From Candidatus Omnitrophota bacterium (GTDB lineage Bacteria; Ratteibacteria; UBA8468; MWAK01): DNA of 8,445 nucleotides. This document shows positions 1 through 6,609 of the stretch, piece after piece. The position numbers and the translations under genes are program-made. The notes under the pieces are model-generated. The model was not told the origin of the DNA. It worked only from the letters and a program-made list of their open reading frames with translations, and ran no database searches. How positions within the stretch are numbered: the stretch's first letter is position 1; the number at the start of each line of letters is the position of its first letter. The stretch is from NCBI GenBank assembly GCA_018829455.1, contig JAHJUB010000156.1, positions 1 through 8,445 on the forward strand. The letters run 5' to 3'.

Positions 1-733
1 CTACCGCGGCAATGGTGCCTTCCAACCTCTCATTAACTGATAGACCGGTAATTTTACCGATAAATCCTTTACGGGATAAACCCACCAGGATAGGCCGGGA
101 AAGTTCCGCGAAATCATTAAGCCTTTTCAGGATGGTCAAATTATGCTCCAGGGTTTTACCGAAACCGATACCCGGGTCAATTACAATCTGTTCTTCGGAA
201 ACTCCGGATTTCGTTGCCTCTGCTATTTTTTCCGCCAGAAACTGACTTATTTCCGCAATTACGTCCCGATAAGAAGGGTTATCCTGCATGGTGGCAGGGG
301 TTCCCTGCATATGCATCAGGACTAAACCGGCCTTATTCTCTGCGGCCAGATTCAGAATGCGCCGGTCTCCCCCGGCCGTTATGTCATTAACGATAGAAAC
401 GCCGATTTTAAGCGCTTCCGCAGCCACCCTTGCGTTGCAGGTATCTACGGAAACCGGAATCCGGGTTTTAACGCAGATTTCTTCCAAAGCAGGCATCAAC
501 CTTCTCAATTCTTCGTCCTCAGAGACGGGAGGACTGCCAGGACGGGTTGATACCGCGCCAATATCAATGATGTCCGCGCCTTCATCCTCCATTAAAAAAG
601 CGCGTTCCAATGCTTTCTGCCGGTCCGAATAGAAACCGTCTCCGGAAAAAGAATCAGGCGTCAGGTTAAGAATACCCATAATCCTGGGCCGGGTAAGGTC
701 AAAAACCTTATCTTTAATCAGCCAGGCAGGCAT
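1..733 (-). CDS. folP: Dihydropteroate synthase, 3'-truncated by the window edge
   Basis: Condenses 7,8-dihydropterin pyrophosphate with p-aminobenzoate to give dihydropteroate in cytosolic folate synthesis; the family is the sulfonamide target. 244 residues are visible and the C-terminal few dozen are off the left edge. Translation of the minus strand gives an uninterrupted TIM-barrel DHPS. Visible motifs are MGILNLTPDSFS (19-30, with N23), IGAVSTRPGS (58-67), VSVDTC (94-99), NDI (116-118), MHMQGTPATMQ (140-150), DPGIGFGK (186-193) and GLSRKGFIG (218-226). The ATG at 731-733 is chosen because it leaves about 18 residues before the MGILN strand, normal for the family. It overlaps the end of cysS by 20 bases, so translational coupling is likely; no Shine-Dalgarno site is visible. 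Nothing looks degenerate. Confidence 0.96.
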   Translation of the reverse strand, partial: MPAWLIKDKVFDLTRPRIMGILNLTPDSFSGDGFYSDRQKALERAFLMEDEGADIIDIGAVSTRPGSPPVSEDEELRRLMPALEEICVKTRIPVSVDTCNARVAAEALKIGVSIVNDITAGGDRRILNLAAENKAGLVLMHMQGTPATMQDNPSYRDVIAEISQFLAEKIAEATKSGVSEEQIVIDPGIGFGKTLEHNLTILKRLNDFAELSRPILVGLSRKGFIGKITGLSVNERLEGTIAAV

Positions 734-2153
734 GTTTTTGTTTTCTGGTTATTCTGGGTCCGGCCGGGGTGTCTTCGACGATGATACCGCGCCCTTCAAG
801 GTCTTTGCGGATGGCGTCGGCTTTCGCAAAATCTTTCTTTTTACGGGCCGTTTCCCTTTCGGAAATTAGGGTCTCTTCTTCCGCGGTCAATTCCATTTTT
901 TCTTCCCGCAAAATGGTCAAAACATCGTCAATTTCTTTGATGTAATTGGAAATTAAATTACTTTCCGTCTCGTTTATCGCATCTTTTTCCAGTTTCGGGT
1001 TAAAGTCGGTAATCAGGTTATGGAGCGATGCCAGACTTACCGGCATATTCAGGTCATCATCCAATCCTTCCTTAAACTCCTTTTCAGCCTGGATAATTCG
1101 TTTGGTTATTGCCTGGTCAACATTTTCCGTAACAGGCGATACACCAGTTATACCTCCTGGGATTAGCCGTAACCGCCGGTAAAAATTTTGAATTCTTTCC
1201 ACCGCATTTTTGGCGGCTTCCAATCCCTCCAGAGTGAAGTTCAACGGGCTGCGATAGTGGACGGAAAGGAGCAGATACCGGATAGATACCGGGTCGTAAC
1301 CTTTGTCAAGCAAGTCCCGCAGCGTAAAAAAGTTTCCCTTGCTCTTAGCCATCTTCTCGTTGTTTACCAGGAGATGAGCGCAGTGCAGAAAGTAGCAAGC
1401 GAATGGTTTGCCGTTGGCCGCCTCACTCTGCGCAATTTCATTTTCGTGGTGGGGAAAGATATTGTCAACTCCGCCGGTATGGATATCAAACGTTTTGCCG
1501 AGATACTTCATGCTCATCGCCGAACATTCTATGTGCCAGCCGGGCCGGCCCGGACCGATTTCGGTATCATACGATGGTTCACCTATCTTGCTCTTTTTCC
1601 AAAGAACAAAATCCCTGACGTCTTCTTTTTCGTATTCGTCGCTCTCAATCCGCGCGCCTTTTTTTAGAGATGAAAGGTCTATTCCGGATAGTTTGCCGTA
1701 ACCGGGAAAACGCTCGATGGAAAAATAGATAGAGCCATCCTTCTGGTAAGTATAACCTTTTTCGGTCAATTTTTTAATTATCTCAACCATCTCCAGTATA
1801 TGCTCGGTGGCGCGGGGATATAGCGTGGCTGGTTTGATTCTCAGGATGTCCCGGTCCTCAAAAAACGCCTTTTCGTATCGCCGGGTATATTCGGTTAAAG
1901 ATACATTTTCTTCGATGCTGCGTTTGATGGTCTTGTCGTCTATGTCGGTGATGTTCATGATGTGATTGACGGCATACCCGCAATATTCCAGATAGCGTCT
2001 CAGAATATCCTCAAAGATATAAGCGCGTAAGTTGCCGATATGGGCAAAGTCATAGACGGTTGGTCCACAGGTATAGAGGCCAACCCGGTTGGGCTGAAGA
2101 GGCCGAAATTCCTCTTTTTTTCGTTTTAACGTATTCCAGAATTGTAGTGCCAT
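714..2153 (-). CDS. cysS: Cysteine--tRNA ligase
   Basis: Class I aminoacyl-tRNA synthetase that charges tRNA-Cys in the cytosol. With the start at 2153 it has 479 residues, normal for the family. Visible motifs are CGPTVYD (29-35), the HIGH signature as HIGN (38-41), HIECSAM (207-213), HTGGVDNIFPHHENE (225-239) and the KMSKS-type loop KMAKSKGN (267-274). C29, C210, H235 and E239 occupy the zinc-ligand positions. The C-terminal helical domain ends in the usual Lys/Arg-rich ARKKKDFAKADAIR region. An in-frame ATG at 2186 would add 11 residues (MQPRPLQKKNT), but these are encoded by the adjacent palindromic repeat, and homologues begin near the internal methionine, so I prefer 2153. No clear ribosome-binding site precedes it. 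The linker around residues 331-345 contains a small imperfect palindrome. Confidence 0.97.
   Translation of the reverse strand: MALQFWNTLKRKKEEFRPLQPNRVGLYTCGPTVYDFAHIGNLRAYIFEDILRRYLEYCGYAVNHIMNITDIDDKTIKRSIEENVSLTEYTRRYEKAFFEDRDILRIKPATLYPRATEHILEMVEIIKKLTEKGYTYQKDGSIYFSIERFPGYGKLSGIDLSSLKKGARIESDEYEKEDVRDFVLWKKSKIGEPSYDTEIGPGRPGWHIECSAMSMKYLGKTFDIHTGGVDNIFPHHENEIAQSEAANGKPFACYFLHCAHLLVNNEKMAKSKGNFFTLRDLLDKGYDPVSIRYLLLSVHYRSPLNFTLEGLEAAKNAVERIQNFYRRLRLIPGGITGVSPVTENVDQAITKRIIQAEKEFKEGLDDDLNMPVSLASLHNLITDFNPKLEKDAINETESNLISNYIKEIDDVLTILREEKMELTAEEETLISERETARKKKDFAKADAIRKDLEGRGIIVEDTPAGPRITRKQKHACLAD
1130..1150. repeat. Small imperfect palindrome inside the cysS linker
   Basis: TAACAGG (1130-1136) faces CCAGTTA (1144-1150) across a 7-base spacer, with one mismatch in a 7-bp stem. 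It codes for part of the variable linker between the catalytic and helical domains of CysS (GGITGVSPVTEN). This could be a remnant of a repeat tolerated in a flexible loop or simple chance. No second copy is visible in this window. Confidence 0.3.
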
Positions 2154-2166
2154 GGTGTTTTTCTTT

Positions 2167-2226
2167 TGTAGGGGGCGGGGTTGCATCCCCGCCCGCGGTG
2201 GGAGGGGACGTAGCCCCTCCCCTACA
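2167..2226. repeat. REP/BIME-like inverted pair of GTAG hairpins between gltX and cysS
   Basis: A 60-base element bounded by perfect 8-base inverted ends, TGTAGGGG (2167-2174) and CCCCTACA (2219-2226). It holds two hairpins. One is GGGCGGGG/CCCCGCCC (2173-2180 with 2187-2194, loop TTGCAT). The other is GGGAGGGG/CCCCTCCC (2200-2207 with 2214-2221, loop ACGTAG). Each half reads GTAG followed by a hairpin, in opposite orientations, which is the layout of a REP doublet. The right end enters gltX: the gltX stop TAG (2224-2222 on the minus strand) is part of the TGTAG terminus. The gap between gltX and cysS is otherwise almost empty. The hairpins lack T-runs, so I do not call a terminator. Confidence 0.85.
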
Positions 2227-3673
2227 TTTTAATTGTTTGATTCATGGTTTGTAACCGGTGGAGCGTCTTTTCTTTACCTATCAAGGATAGTGTTTCAAAA
2301 AGACCGGGTCCCACCGTTTGCCCGGTTACGGCCACCCGCAGCGGATGAAAGACCGCGCTTGTCTTCAGATTTTGATTGACGCAGTAATCGCGGATGACTT
2401 TCTCCAGATTGGCCGTAGAAAAATCAGCCTCGTTTGCCAGCAGTTGGTTTAGGTCAGTCAGTATTTTTCCCACGCCTTCTTTCTGCAAGATTTTTGCTTT
2501 TGCCTGAGCATCATATTCAATCTCGTCCTTCAGAAATATTCCGGCGGCTCCCGGCAAATCGGAAAATTTCTTAACGCGCTCACCCAGAACGGTAATGACT
2601 CGGGCAAGATACTCCCTTTCTTTCGGGAGAACCGTTTCGGAAACCAGGCCAGCCTCCTGCAGGAAAGGCAGGCTTAAATCCACCAACCGGCTTAAATCCG
2701 CCTTCTGGAAGTAAAGTCCATTCATCCAGGTCAATTTTGCCATATCAAAGATGGCCGCTCCCTCTTTGCACCGTTCCAGACTGAATTCCTGAATCAATTC
2801 GGCCGGCGTAAATATTTCTTTATCCTCGGTGGTTCCCCAACCCAAAAGCGCCAGATAGTTGAATATCGCTTCCGGCAGGAACCCCTGGCTTCTCAGTTCA
2901 CGCAGTGAGGTGGCGCCGTGTCTCTTGGAGAGTCGGCTGCCGTCCGGACCAAGGGTCATAGCCATATGAGCAAAAAAAGGCGGTCTTTTACCGAATGCTT
3001 CAAAAAGAAGTATGTGCCGGGGTGTGTTGGAGATGTGGTCTTCACCGCGAAATACGTGCGTTATTTCCATAGCGATATCGTCCAGGACCACCGCAAAGTG
3101 AAAAGCCGCCTTACCGTCCGATTTCATGATTATCAGGTCACCCATCAAAGCAGTATCAAAAGTGATATCACCACGGATTAAATCATTAAAAGTGACTTTT
3201 CTTTCCGGCAACCGGAATCGGACAACCGGTTTTCGGCCTTCTTTTTCAAAAGCGGCGCGCTGTTCTGAGGTAAGCGAGCGACAGCGGTTGTCGTAGCGTG
3301 GGCTCTCCTTACGCTGCATCTGCGCCTGGCGCATCGCCTCCAGTTCTTCCGGCGCGCAGTAACAGAGGTAAGCCTTTTCCTCCTTCAGCAAACGCTGTGC
3401 TGACTCTTGATATCTCTCAAGACGTTCCGACTGCCGGTAAGGGCCGAAAGGGCCGCCGACATCCGGACCTTCGTCCCAATCCAGACCCAGCCAGGCCAGG
3501 TCCTCTAAAATTATCTTTTCGTATTCCGGCTTGCTTCGTTCCGTATCGGTATCCTCAATGCGTAAAACGAAAGAACCTTTGTCCTTACGAGCCAGAAGGT
3601 AATTGAAAAGTGCGGTTCTGGCATTTCCGATGTGCAGATATCCGGTTGGACTTGGCGCAAACCTTACTCTCAT
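2222..3673 (-). CDS. gltX: Glutamate--tRNA ligase
   Basis: Class I synthetase that attaches glutamate to tRNA-Glu in the cytosol. At 483 residues it has normal bacterial length. It opens with RFAPSPTGYLHIGNARTALF; the HIGH signature is HIGN (14-17). The KMSKS-type loop is SRLSKRHG (246-253). Other hallmarks are RIEDTD (38-43), GPYRQSERLERY (77-88), FRGEDHISNTPRH (208-220), YLALLGWG and a C-terminal GQTVGPGLFETL. CYC (104-106) with YDNRC (127-131) matches the zinc-binding insert seen in many GluRS. This is the only gene here with a good Shine-Dalgarno site. Its last codons run into the neighbouring repeat, whose GTAG end provides the TAG stop. Whether it is discriminating or also charges tRNA-Gln cannot be decided here, since gatCAB is not in view. 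Confidence 0.97.
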   Translation of the reverse strand: MRVRFAPSPTGYLHIGNARTALFNYLLARKDKGSFVLRIEDTDTERSKPEYEKIILEDLAWLGLDWDEGPDVGGPFGPYRQSERLERYQESAQRLLKEEKAYLCYCAPEELEAMRQAQMQRKESPRYDNRCRSLTSEQRAAFEKEGRKPVVRFRLPERKVTFNDLIRGDITFDTALMGDLIIMKSDGKAAFHFAVVLDDIAMEITHVFRGEDHISNTPRHILLFEAFGKRPPFFAHMAMTLGPDGSRLSKRHGATSLRELRSQGFLPEAIFNYLALLGWGTTEDKEIFTPAELIQEFSLERCKEGAAIFDMAKLTWMNGLYFQKADLSRLVDLSLPFLQEAGLVSETVLPKEREYLARVITVLGERVKKFSDLPGAAGIFLKDEIEYDAQAKAKILQKEGVGKILTDLNQLLANEADFSTANLEKVIRDYCVNQNLKTSAVFHPLRVAVTGQTVGPGLFETLSLIGKEKTLHRLQTMNQTIKM

Positions 3674-3679
3674 TATTTA

Positions 3680-3685
3680 CTCCCC
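3680..3685 (-). promoter_or_regulatory. Ribosome-binding site of gltX
   Basis: The minus strand reads GGGGAG followed by six bases (TAAATA) and then the ATG at 3673. It is the only clear Shine-Dalgarno match among the starts in this window, and it confirms the gltX start. It lies between the repeat hairpin at 3693-3717 and gltX, so gltX can initiate independently rather than by coupling to ispF. Confidence 0.75.
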
Positions 3686-3692
3686 GTGTACC

Positions 3693-3717
3693 AGCGACCC
3701 TGAAAGGGTCGCACTAC
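3693..3717 (-). repeat. Single REP-like GTAG hairpin overlapping the ispF stop
   Basis: Read on the minus strand this is GTAGT followed by a perfect 8-bp hairpin, GCGACCCT-TTC-AGGGTCGC (3712-3705 pairing with 3701-3694), then T. All 25 bases are repeated identically, in the opposite orientation, at 6683-6707. The TAG stop of ispF (3716-3714) lies in its GTAG head. No T-run follows the stem, so it is unlikely to be a classical terminator, though it could slow 3' exonucleases or separate ispF from gltX mRNA. Confidence 0.85.
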
Positions 3718-4196
3718 GTTTTTATGTATTTTACTAATGTGACGATGGCGAATGAAGAGATTGCCTGACCTTTTCCGACTTCAGATAGGCCTTCGTTGGT
3801 TTTGAATTTGACGCCGACCATTCCCACACCTATCTTCAAAACACCGGCTATCCCGGCTTGTATTTCATCTCGGAAAGGGGAGAGCGGGGGTTGCTGACAG
3901 ACCAAAATGGTATCTACCTGCACAATCTTCATCTTTTTCCGGACGGCTATCTTTCTGGTTCTTTCCAACAACTCCAGACCGGAAACGCCTTTCCATTTAG
4001 GGTCGGTGTCCGGAAAATGAGTTCCGATATCTCCGGAAGCCATCGCGCCCAGTATGGCATCGGCGATGGCGTGGCAGAGCACGTCGCCGTCGCTATGACC
4101 CAGCGGCCCTTTGACAAACGGAATCTTTACTCCGGCAATAACCAGTGGTCTTCCTTTAACCAGGCGGTGAATATCAGAACCGATTCCTATTCTCAT
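3714..4196 (-). CDS. ispF: 2-C-methyl-D-erythritol 2,4-cyclodiphosphate synthase
   Basis: MEP-pathway enzyme that converts CDP-methylerythritol 2-phosphate to the cyclic diphosphate with release of CMP; the family is a cytosolic homotrimer. 160 residues, standard length. The N-terminus GIGSDIHRL carries zinc ligands D8 and H10. LGHSDGDVLCHAIADAILGA (32-51) carries the third, H42. DIGTHFPDTDPKWKG (56-70) and the CDP-binding segment KTNEGLSEVGKGQAIS (132-147, with T133 and E135) are all present. The ATG forms a 4-base ATGA overlap with the stop of the upstream PLD-like gene, and no Shine-Dalgarno site is visible, so it probably relies on translational coupling. Its stop codon falls in the palindromic repeat. 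The usual partner ispD is not in this window. Confidence 0.97.
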   Translation of the reverse strand: MRIGIGSDIHRLVKGRPLVIAGVKIPFVKGPLGHSDGDVLCHAIADAILGAMASGDIGTHFPDTDPKWKGVSGLELLERTRKIAVRKKMKIVQVDTILVCQQPPLSPFRDEIQAGIAGVLKIGVGMVGVKFKTNEGLSEVGKGQAISSFAIVTLVKYIKT

Positions 4197-4750
4197 GGTT
4201 TAAAAAGTTTGGAATCTTTTTTTATCGTTTCAAAATAGACAAACAGCTCTTCGGCTATTTTAGGTGAATCAACCAGTAAATTCGTTTCCCAATTATCATT
4301 AAGAGACCGGTATGACCAGTTGGCGCTGCCCAGAAGGACCAGGCGCCGGTCAACCACTAAAAACTTGGCGTGCAATGTTTTTTTTGGATTATCCAGGTAA
4401 ACCTTCACCCCGCCGTTAATAAGTTTGTAGGCAACCTTTAAGTTATCCAGGGTATTTTCCTGAAGATACCCTTTTGACTGCTCCAGGCACACCTCAACAT
4501 TTATGCCTCTTTTAGCGGCCAGAACCAACCCGTCAATTAAAAGATTGGAAGGACTTTGAGGGTACTCCGGGTAATAGCGAATTTGGAAAATGGCAAAATT
4601 AATTGACTCTTTCGCCTCTTCAATTACCTTCAAAGCCGCCGGATAATACTGCTTGTCAAAAATTACCTTAACCGCAACCGGCTCAGATTGAATCTTAACC
4701 GGATTTAAGGCAAATACAAGAAAAAACAGCAGCCAGAAAAATCTTTTCAT
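4193..4750 (-). CDS. Secreted single-HKD phospholipase D-like protein
   Basis: A 185-residue member of the PLD superfamily with one catalytic motif, as in Nuc-type endonucleases and mitochondrial PLD6, which work as homodimers. The motif is complete: H127, K129 and D134 in LHAKFLVVD, then GSANWS (141-146) and NDNWETN (151-157). The N-terminus MKRFFWLLFFLVFAL is a short basic head plus a hydrophobic run, consistent with a signal peptide or membrane anchor, so the domain should lie in the periplasm. The substrate (nucleic acid or phospholipid) cannot be told from sequence. It is joined by ATGA overlaps to hisA upstream and ispF downstream, an arrangement that says little about function because the neighbours are unrelated metabolic enzymes. 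No Shine-Dalgarno site is visible. Confidence 0.9.
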   Translation of the reverse strand: MKRFFWLLFFLVFALNPVKIQSEPVAVKVIFDKQYYPAALKVIEEAKESINFAIFQIRYYPEYPQSPSNLLIDGLVLAAKRGINVEVCLEQSKGYLQENTLDNLKVAYKLINGGVKVYLDNPKKTLHAKFLVVDRRLVLLGSANWSYRSLNDNWETNLLVDSPKIAEELFVYFETIKKDSKLFKP

Positions 4751-5574
4751 TGATATTGACGAATCGCTTTCTGCAGGTCAACCTTTTTTTCGTAAAGCGC
4801 TTTACCGACGATGATTCCTTTAAGGTTGGGTATGTTTAGTTGAACCAGTTTGGCAATATCTTCTTCACTTCCGATGCCGCCGGCGGCAATTAATGAAATT
4901 TTCGGCGCTGCTTGCGCCAGTTGTTTCGTTCCCGCTGCATCCGGGCCCAACAGGGTGCCATCCTGTTCAACCGAGGTGAAGACCATTTGACGAAAACCCA
5001 ACTCCTGGAAATTTTCGGCCATCTTCTCCGGCCGGGGCGGCAGGGTTAACTCCCAACCATTTATCGCCACGGCGCCTTTCTTACAATCCAGACCGATGAT
5101 TACTTTTTCAATGAGTCCGGCGCGCACTACGTCCTGGATAAGGCTGGAATGGGGCAGGTCAGATTCCGCGATAAAATCACCCGGTGATTTGGGATAATTA
5201 ATCTTAAGACGTTGCTCGTTAATCTTGATTGCATCCAGAATGGCAGCTGTTCCCAGAATGACGTAGTCAACCCCCCAACCCAGAAGGCGTTGTATCTCAG
5301 ATATTGTTCGGATACCGCCACCCACTTCCACCTGAACACCCAACCGTTTTCTTTCTTTTAGAATATCCAACAGAATCGGGTCTTCTTCCAACGGTCGCAG
5401 ACCTTCCCGGGCCGCGCCTAAAAAAACAAGGTGGATACGTAGTGCCCCGGCCTCGGCATATTTCCGGAACGTCTCCTGAGGTGAAAGCCCGTAATCGGTT
5501 ACCTGCTGATAATCACCTTGAGTCAGGCGCACCAGCCGTTTTTCCAGAATGTCAATTGCCGGAATAATCAGCAT
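4747..5574 (-). CDS. hisA: ProFAR isomerase (HisA) with an internal extra segment
   Basis: Isomerises ProFAR to PRFAR (Amadori rearrangement), the fourth step of histidine synthesis, in a (beta/alpha)8 barrel. It has 275 residues against about 240-250 for the family. Family signatures are PAIDI (5-9, base D8), VEVGGGIRT (82-90), VDYVILGTAA (102-111), VIIGLD (158-163, acid D163), FTSVEQDGTLLGPD (199-212, T200) and AAGGIGSEEDI (230-240). The added length lies between GTAAILD and SLIQDVV (about residues 115-143). The usual HVVDLDGA strand reads IHLVFLGAA (47-55), so the common Asp near position 51 is Phe. The start follows the lpxK stop by nine bases with no visible Shine-Dalgarno site; MLIIPAID matches the normal N-terminus. 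The other his genes are not in view. Function is likely, since the catalytic residues survive, but activity is less certain than for the neighbours. Confidence 0.92.
   Translation of the reverse strand: MLIIPAIDILEKRLVRLTQGDYQQVTDYGLSPQETFRKYAEAGALRIHLVFLGAAREGLRPLEEDPILLDILKERKRLGVQVEVGGGIRTISEIQRLLGWGVDYVILGTAAILDAIKINEQRLKINYPKSPGDFIAESDLPHSSLIQDVVRAGLIEKVIIGLDCKKGAVAINGWELTLPPRPEKMAENFQELGFRQMVFTSVEQDGTLLGPDAAGTKQLAQAAPKISLIAAGGIGSEEDIAKLVQLNIPNLKGIIVGKALYEKKVDLQKAIRQYQ
5146..5232 (-). other. In-frame extra segment of about 29 codons within hisA
   Basis: Removing residues 115-143 (from AIKINEQ to DLPHS) restores the usual spacing of about 27 residues from the GTAA motif to the catalytic GLD motif. 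The segment contains a direct repeat of AAGATTAA with a 21-base period, coding KINEQRLKIN. It also contains an 8-bp palindrome, AAATCACC-C-GGTGATTT on the plus strand at 5174-5190. Its hydrophilic residues would sit in a surface loop of the barrel. An inserted coding palindromic element or a lineage-specific loop are both possible; edges are approximate. Confidence 0.55.
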
Positions 5575-5583
5575 ATAAAAAAA

Positions 5584-6609
5584 TCAAATATTTAATGTAG
5601 GGGTCGCCATCCGCCTACGCCAAGGCTTCGGCGGACACGTAAATGGCGCCCCTACAACCACTAATTCAATTTCCGGATACAAAACCGGCTTTAAAAGTTT
5701 AACCGAAGGGAAACGGACGCTGTCCTTTTCGGTAATAACTAAAAAATCCGCCTCTTTCAGGGGAATTTTCTGTGCCTCTTCCACCGAATAAAAATGATGG
5801 TCTGCGAAAAGAGTAACCCCGACCACCAGAACCCCTGTTTTTTCCATTTTTTTGATAAAACTCTGCGGTTCGCCGATTGCGGCGCAGAGCCATACCTTTT
5901 TACCGGCCAGGTCTTCAAGAGATACCGATTCTCCGGATAAGGAACGAAACCTTCGGTAATGATAATGGCTTTTAACCACCGATGCCGTCGGATTGAACCG
6001 GAGCAGTTCCTTCCGAAAACTATCCACCTCTTTTTCGCTAACCAGGTCTGTCTGATTAAGCCAGATAACGTCGGCCCGGCGAATATTGGCCAACGGCTCC
6101 CGCAAAGGTCCGGCCGGCAAGAGACGGCCGTTTCCCAGACGGCTCAAGCAATTAAAGACCAGGATTTCTAGATCGCGGCGCAGGCGCAGGGCGTGGAAAG
6201 CGTCGTCCAAAATAATGACTTCAGCGCCAAACTTTTCACAGGCAATCTGCGCCTGAATCTCGCGGCGCCGGCCCGACAGAACCGGGATACCGGTCAGGTT
6301 TCGCGCCAGAAGATAAGCCTCGTCTCCGGCCTGTCGTATGTCTGTTAAAATACTCTTTCCGTCGGAAATAACCAGACCTTTGCGGCAGCCGCTGACACCG
6401 TGACTGATAACCGTTGCCCGCTTTCCCTGCTTTAGATAATAGTTAGCCAGATATTGGGTGACGGTGGTCTTTCCGGTTCCACCCGTGGTAATGTTACCGA
6501 CGCTGACCACCAGGGCCGGGACCCGGACTTTTTCCAAAAAACCTTTCTGATAAAGAAGCCGCCGGCCTTCCGAAAGTAAGTAGTATAGCGGTGTTAAAAG
6601 AGTCAGCAT
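5584..6609 (-). CDS. lpxK: Tetraacyldisaccharide 4'-kinase (lipid A)
   Basis: Phosphorylates the 4' position of the tetraacyldisaccharide 1-phosphate to give lipid IVA at the inner face of the cytoplasmic membrane. 341 residues. The N-terminal amphipathic stretch LLTPLYYLLSEGRRLLYQKG precedes the P-loop GNITTGGTGKTT (38-49). GDEAYLLARNL (95-105) carries the catalytic Asp as D96. LDDAFHALRLRRDLEI (134-149) corresponds to the usual DDGFQH motif, and LFADHHFYS (267-275) carries the catalytic-type His. EKD (294-296) is also present. The DD pair and DHH are kept, but DDGFQH reads DDAFHA and the usual SRGYGG region reads SHGVSG, so this is a divergent member. Residues 319-338 are encoded by a palindromic repeat and are not native-looking. 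A nested repeat ends 11 bases upstream of the ATG, and no Shine-Dalgarno site is visible. Confidence 0.93.
   Translation of the reverse strand: MLTLLTPLYYLLSEGRRLLYQKGFLEKVRVPALVVSVGNITTGGTGKTTVTQYLANYYLKQGKRATVISHGVSGCRKGLVISDGKSILTDIRQAGDEAYLLARNLTGIPVLSGRRREIQAQIACEKFGAEVIILDDAFHALRLRRDLEILVFNCLSRLGNGRLLPAGPLREPLANIRRADVIWLNQTDLVSEKEVDSFRKELLRFNPTASVVKSHYHYRRFRSLSGESVSLEDLAGKKVWLCAAIGEPQSFIKKMEKTGVLVVGVTLFADHHFYSVEEAQKIPLKEADFLVITEKDSVRFPSVKLLKPVLYPEIELVVVGAPFTCPPKPWRRRMATPTLNI
5596..5656. repeat. TGTAGGGG...CCCCTACA palindromic element read into lpxK
   Basis: A 61-base element with the same ends as those at 2167-2226 and 6653-6736. TGTAGGGGTCGCCAT (5596-5610) faces ATGGCGCCCCTACA (5643-5656), complementary except for one extra T. 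The interior carries a second palindrome, CCGCC (5611-5615) with GGCGG (5630-5634), suggesting an element inside an element or a more diverged member. Unlike the other copies it lies almost wholly inside an open reading frame, forming the last codons of lpxK before TTAAATATTTGA. Confidence 0.8.

Noticed and set aside
1188..1667. Long plus-strand open frame opposite cysS.
   Set aside because: It lies wholly antisense to the conserved catalytic core of cysS and its translation has no family features; other plus-strand frames are likewise shadows.
2154..2186. Upstream in-frame ATG for cysS at 2186.
   Set aside because: The added 11 residues are coded by the REP-like element, no ribosome-binding site is suitably spaced, and homologues start near the internal methionine at 2153.
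5439..5458. GTAGTGCCCCGG sequence in hisA resembling a GTAG hairpin head.
   Set aside because: It codes the conserved YAEAGALR segment of HisA and forms only a poor stem, so it is coincidental.
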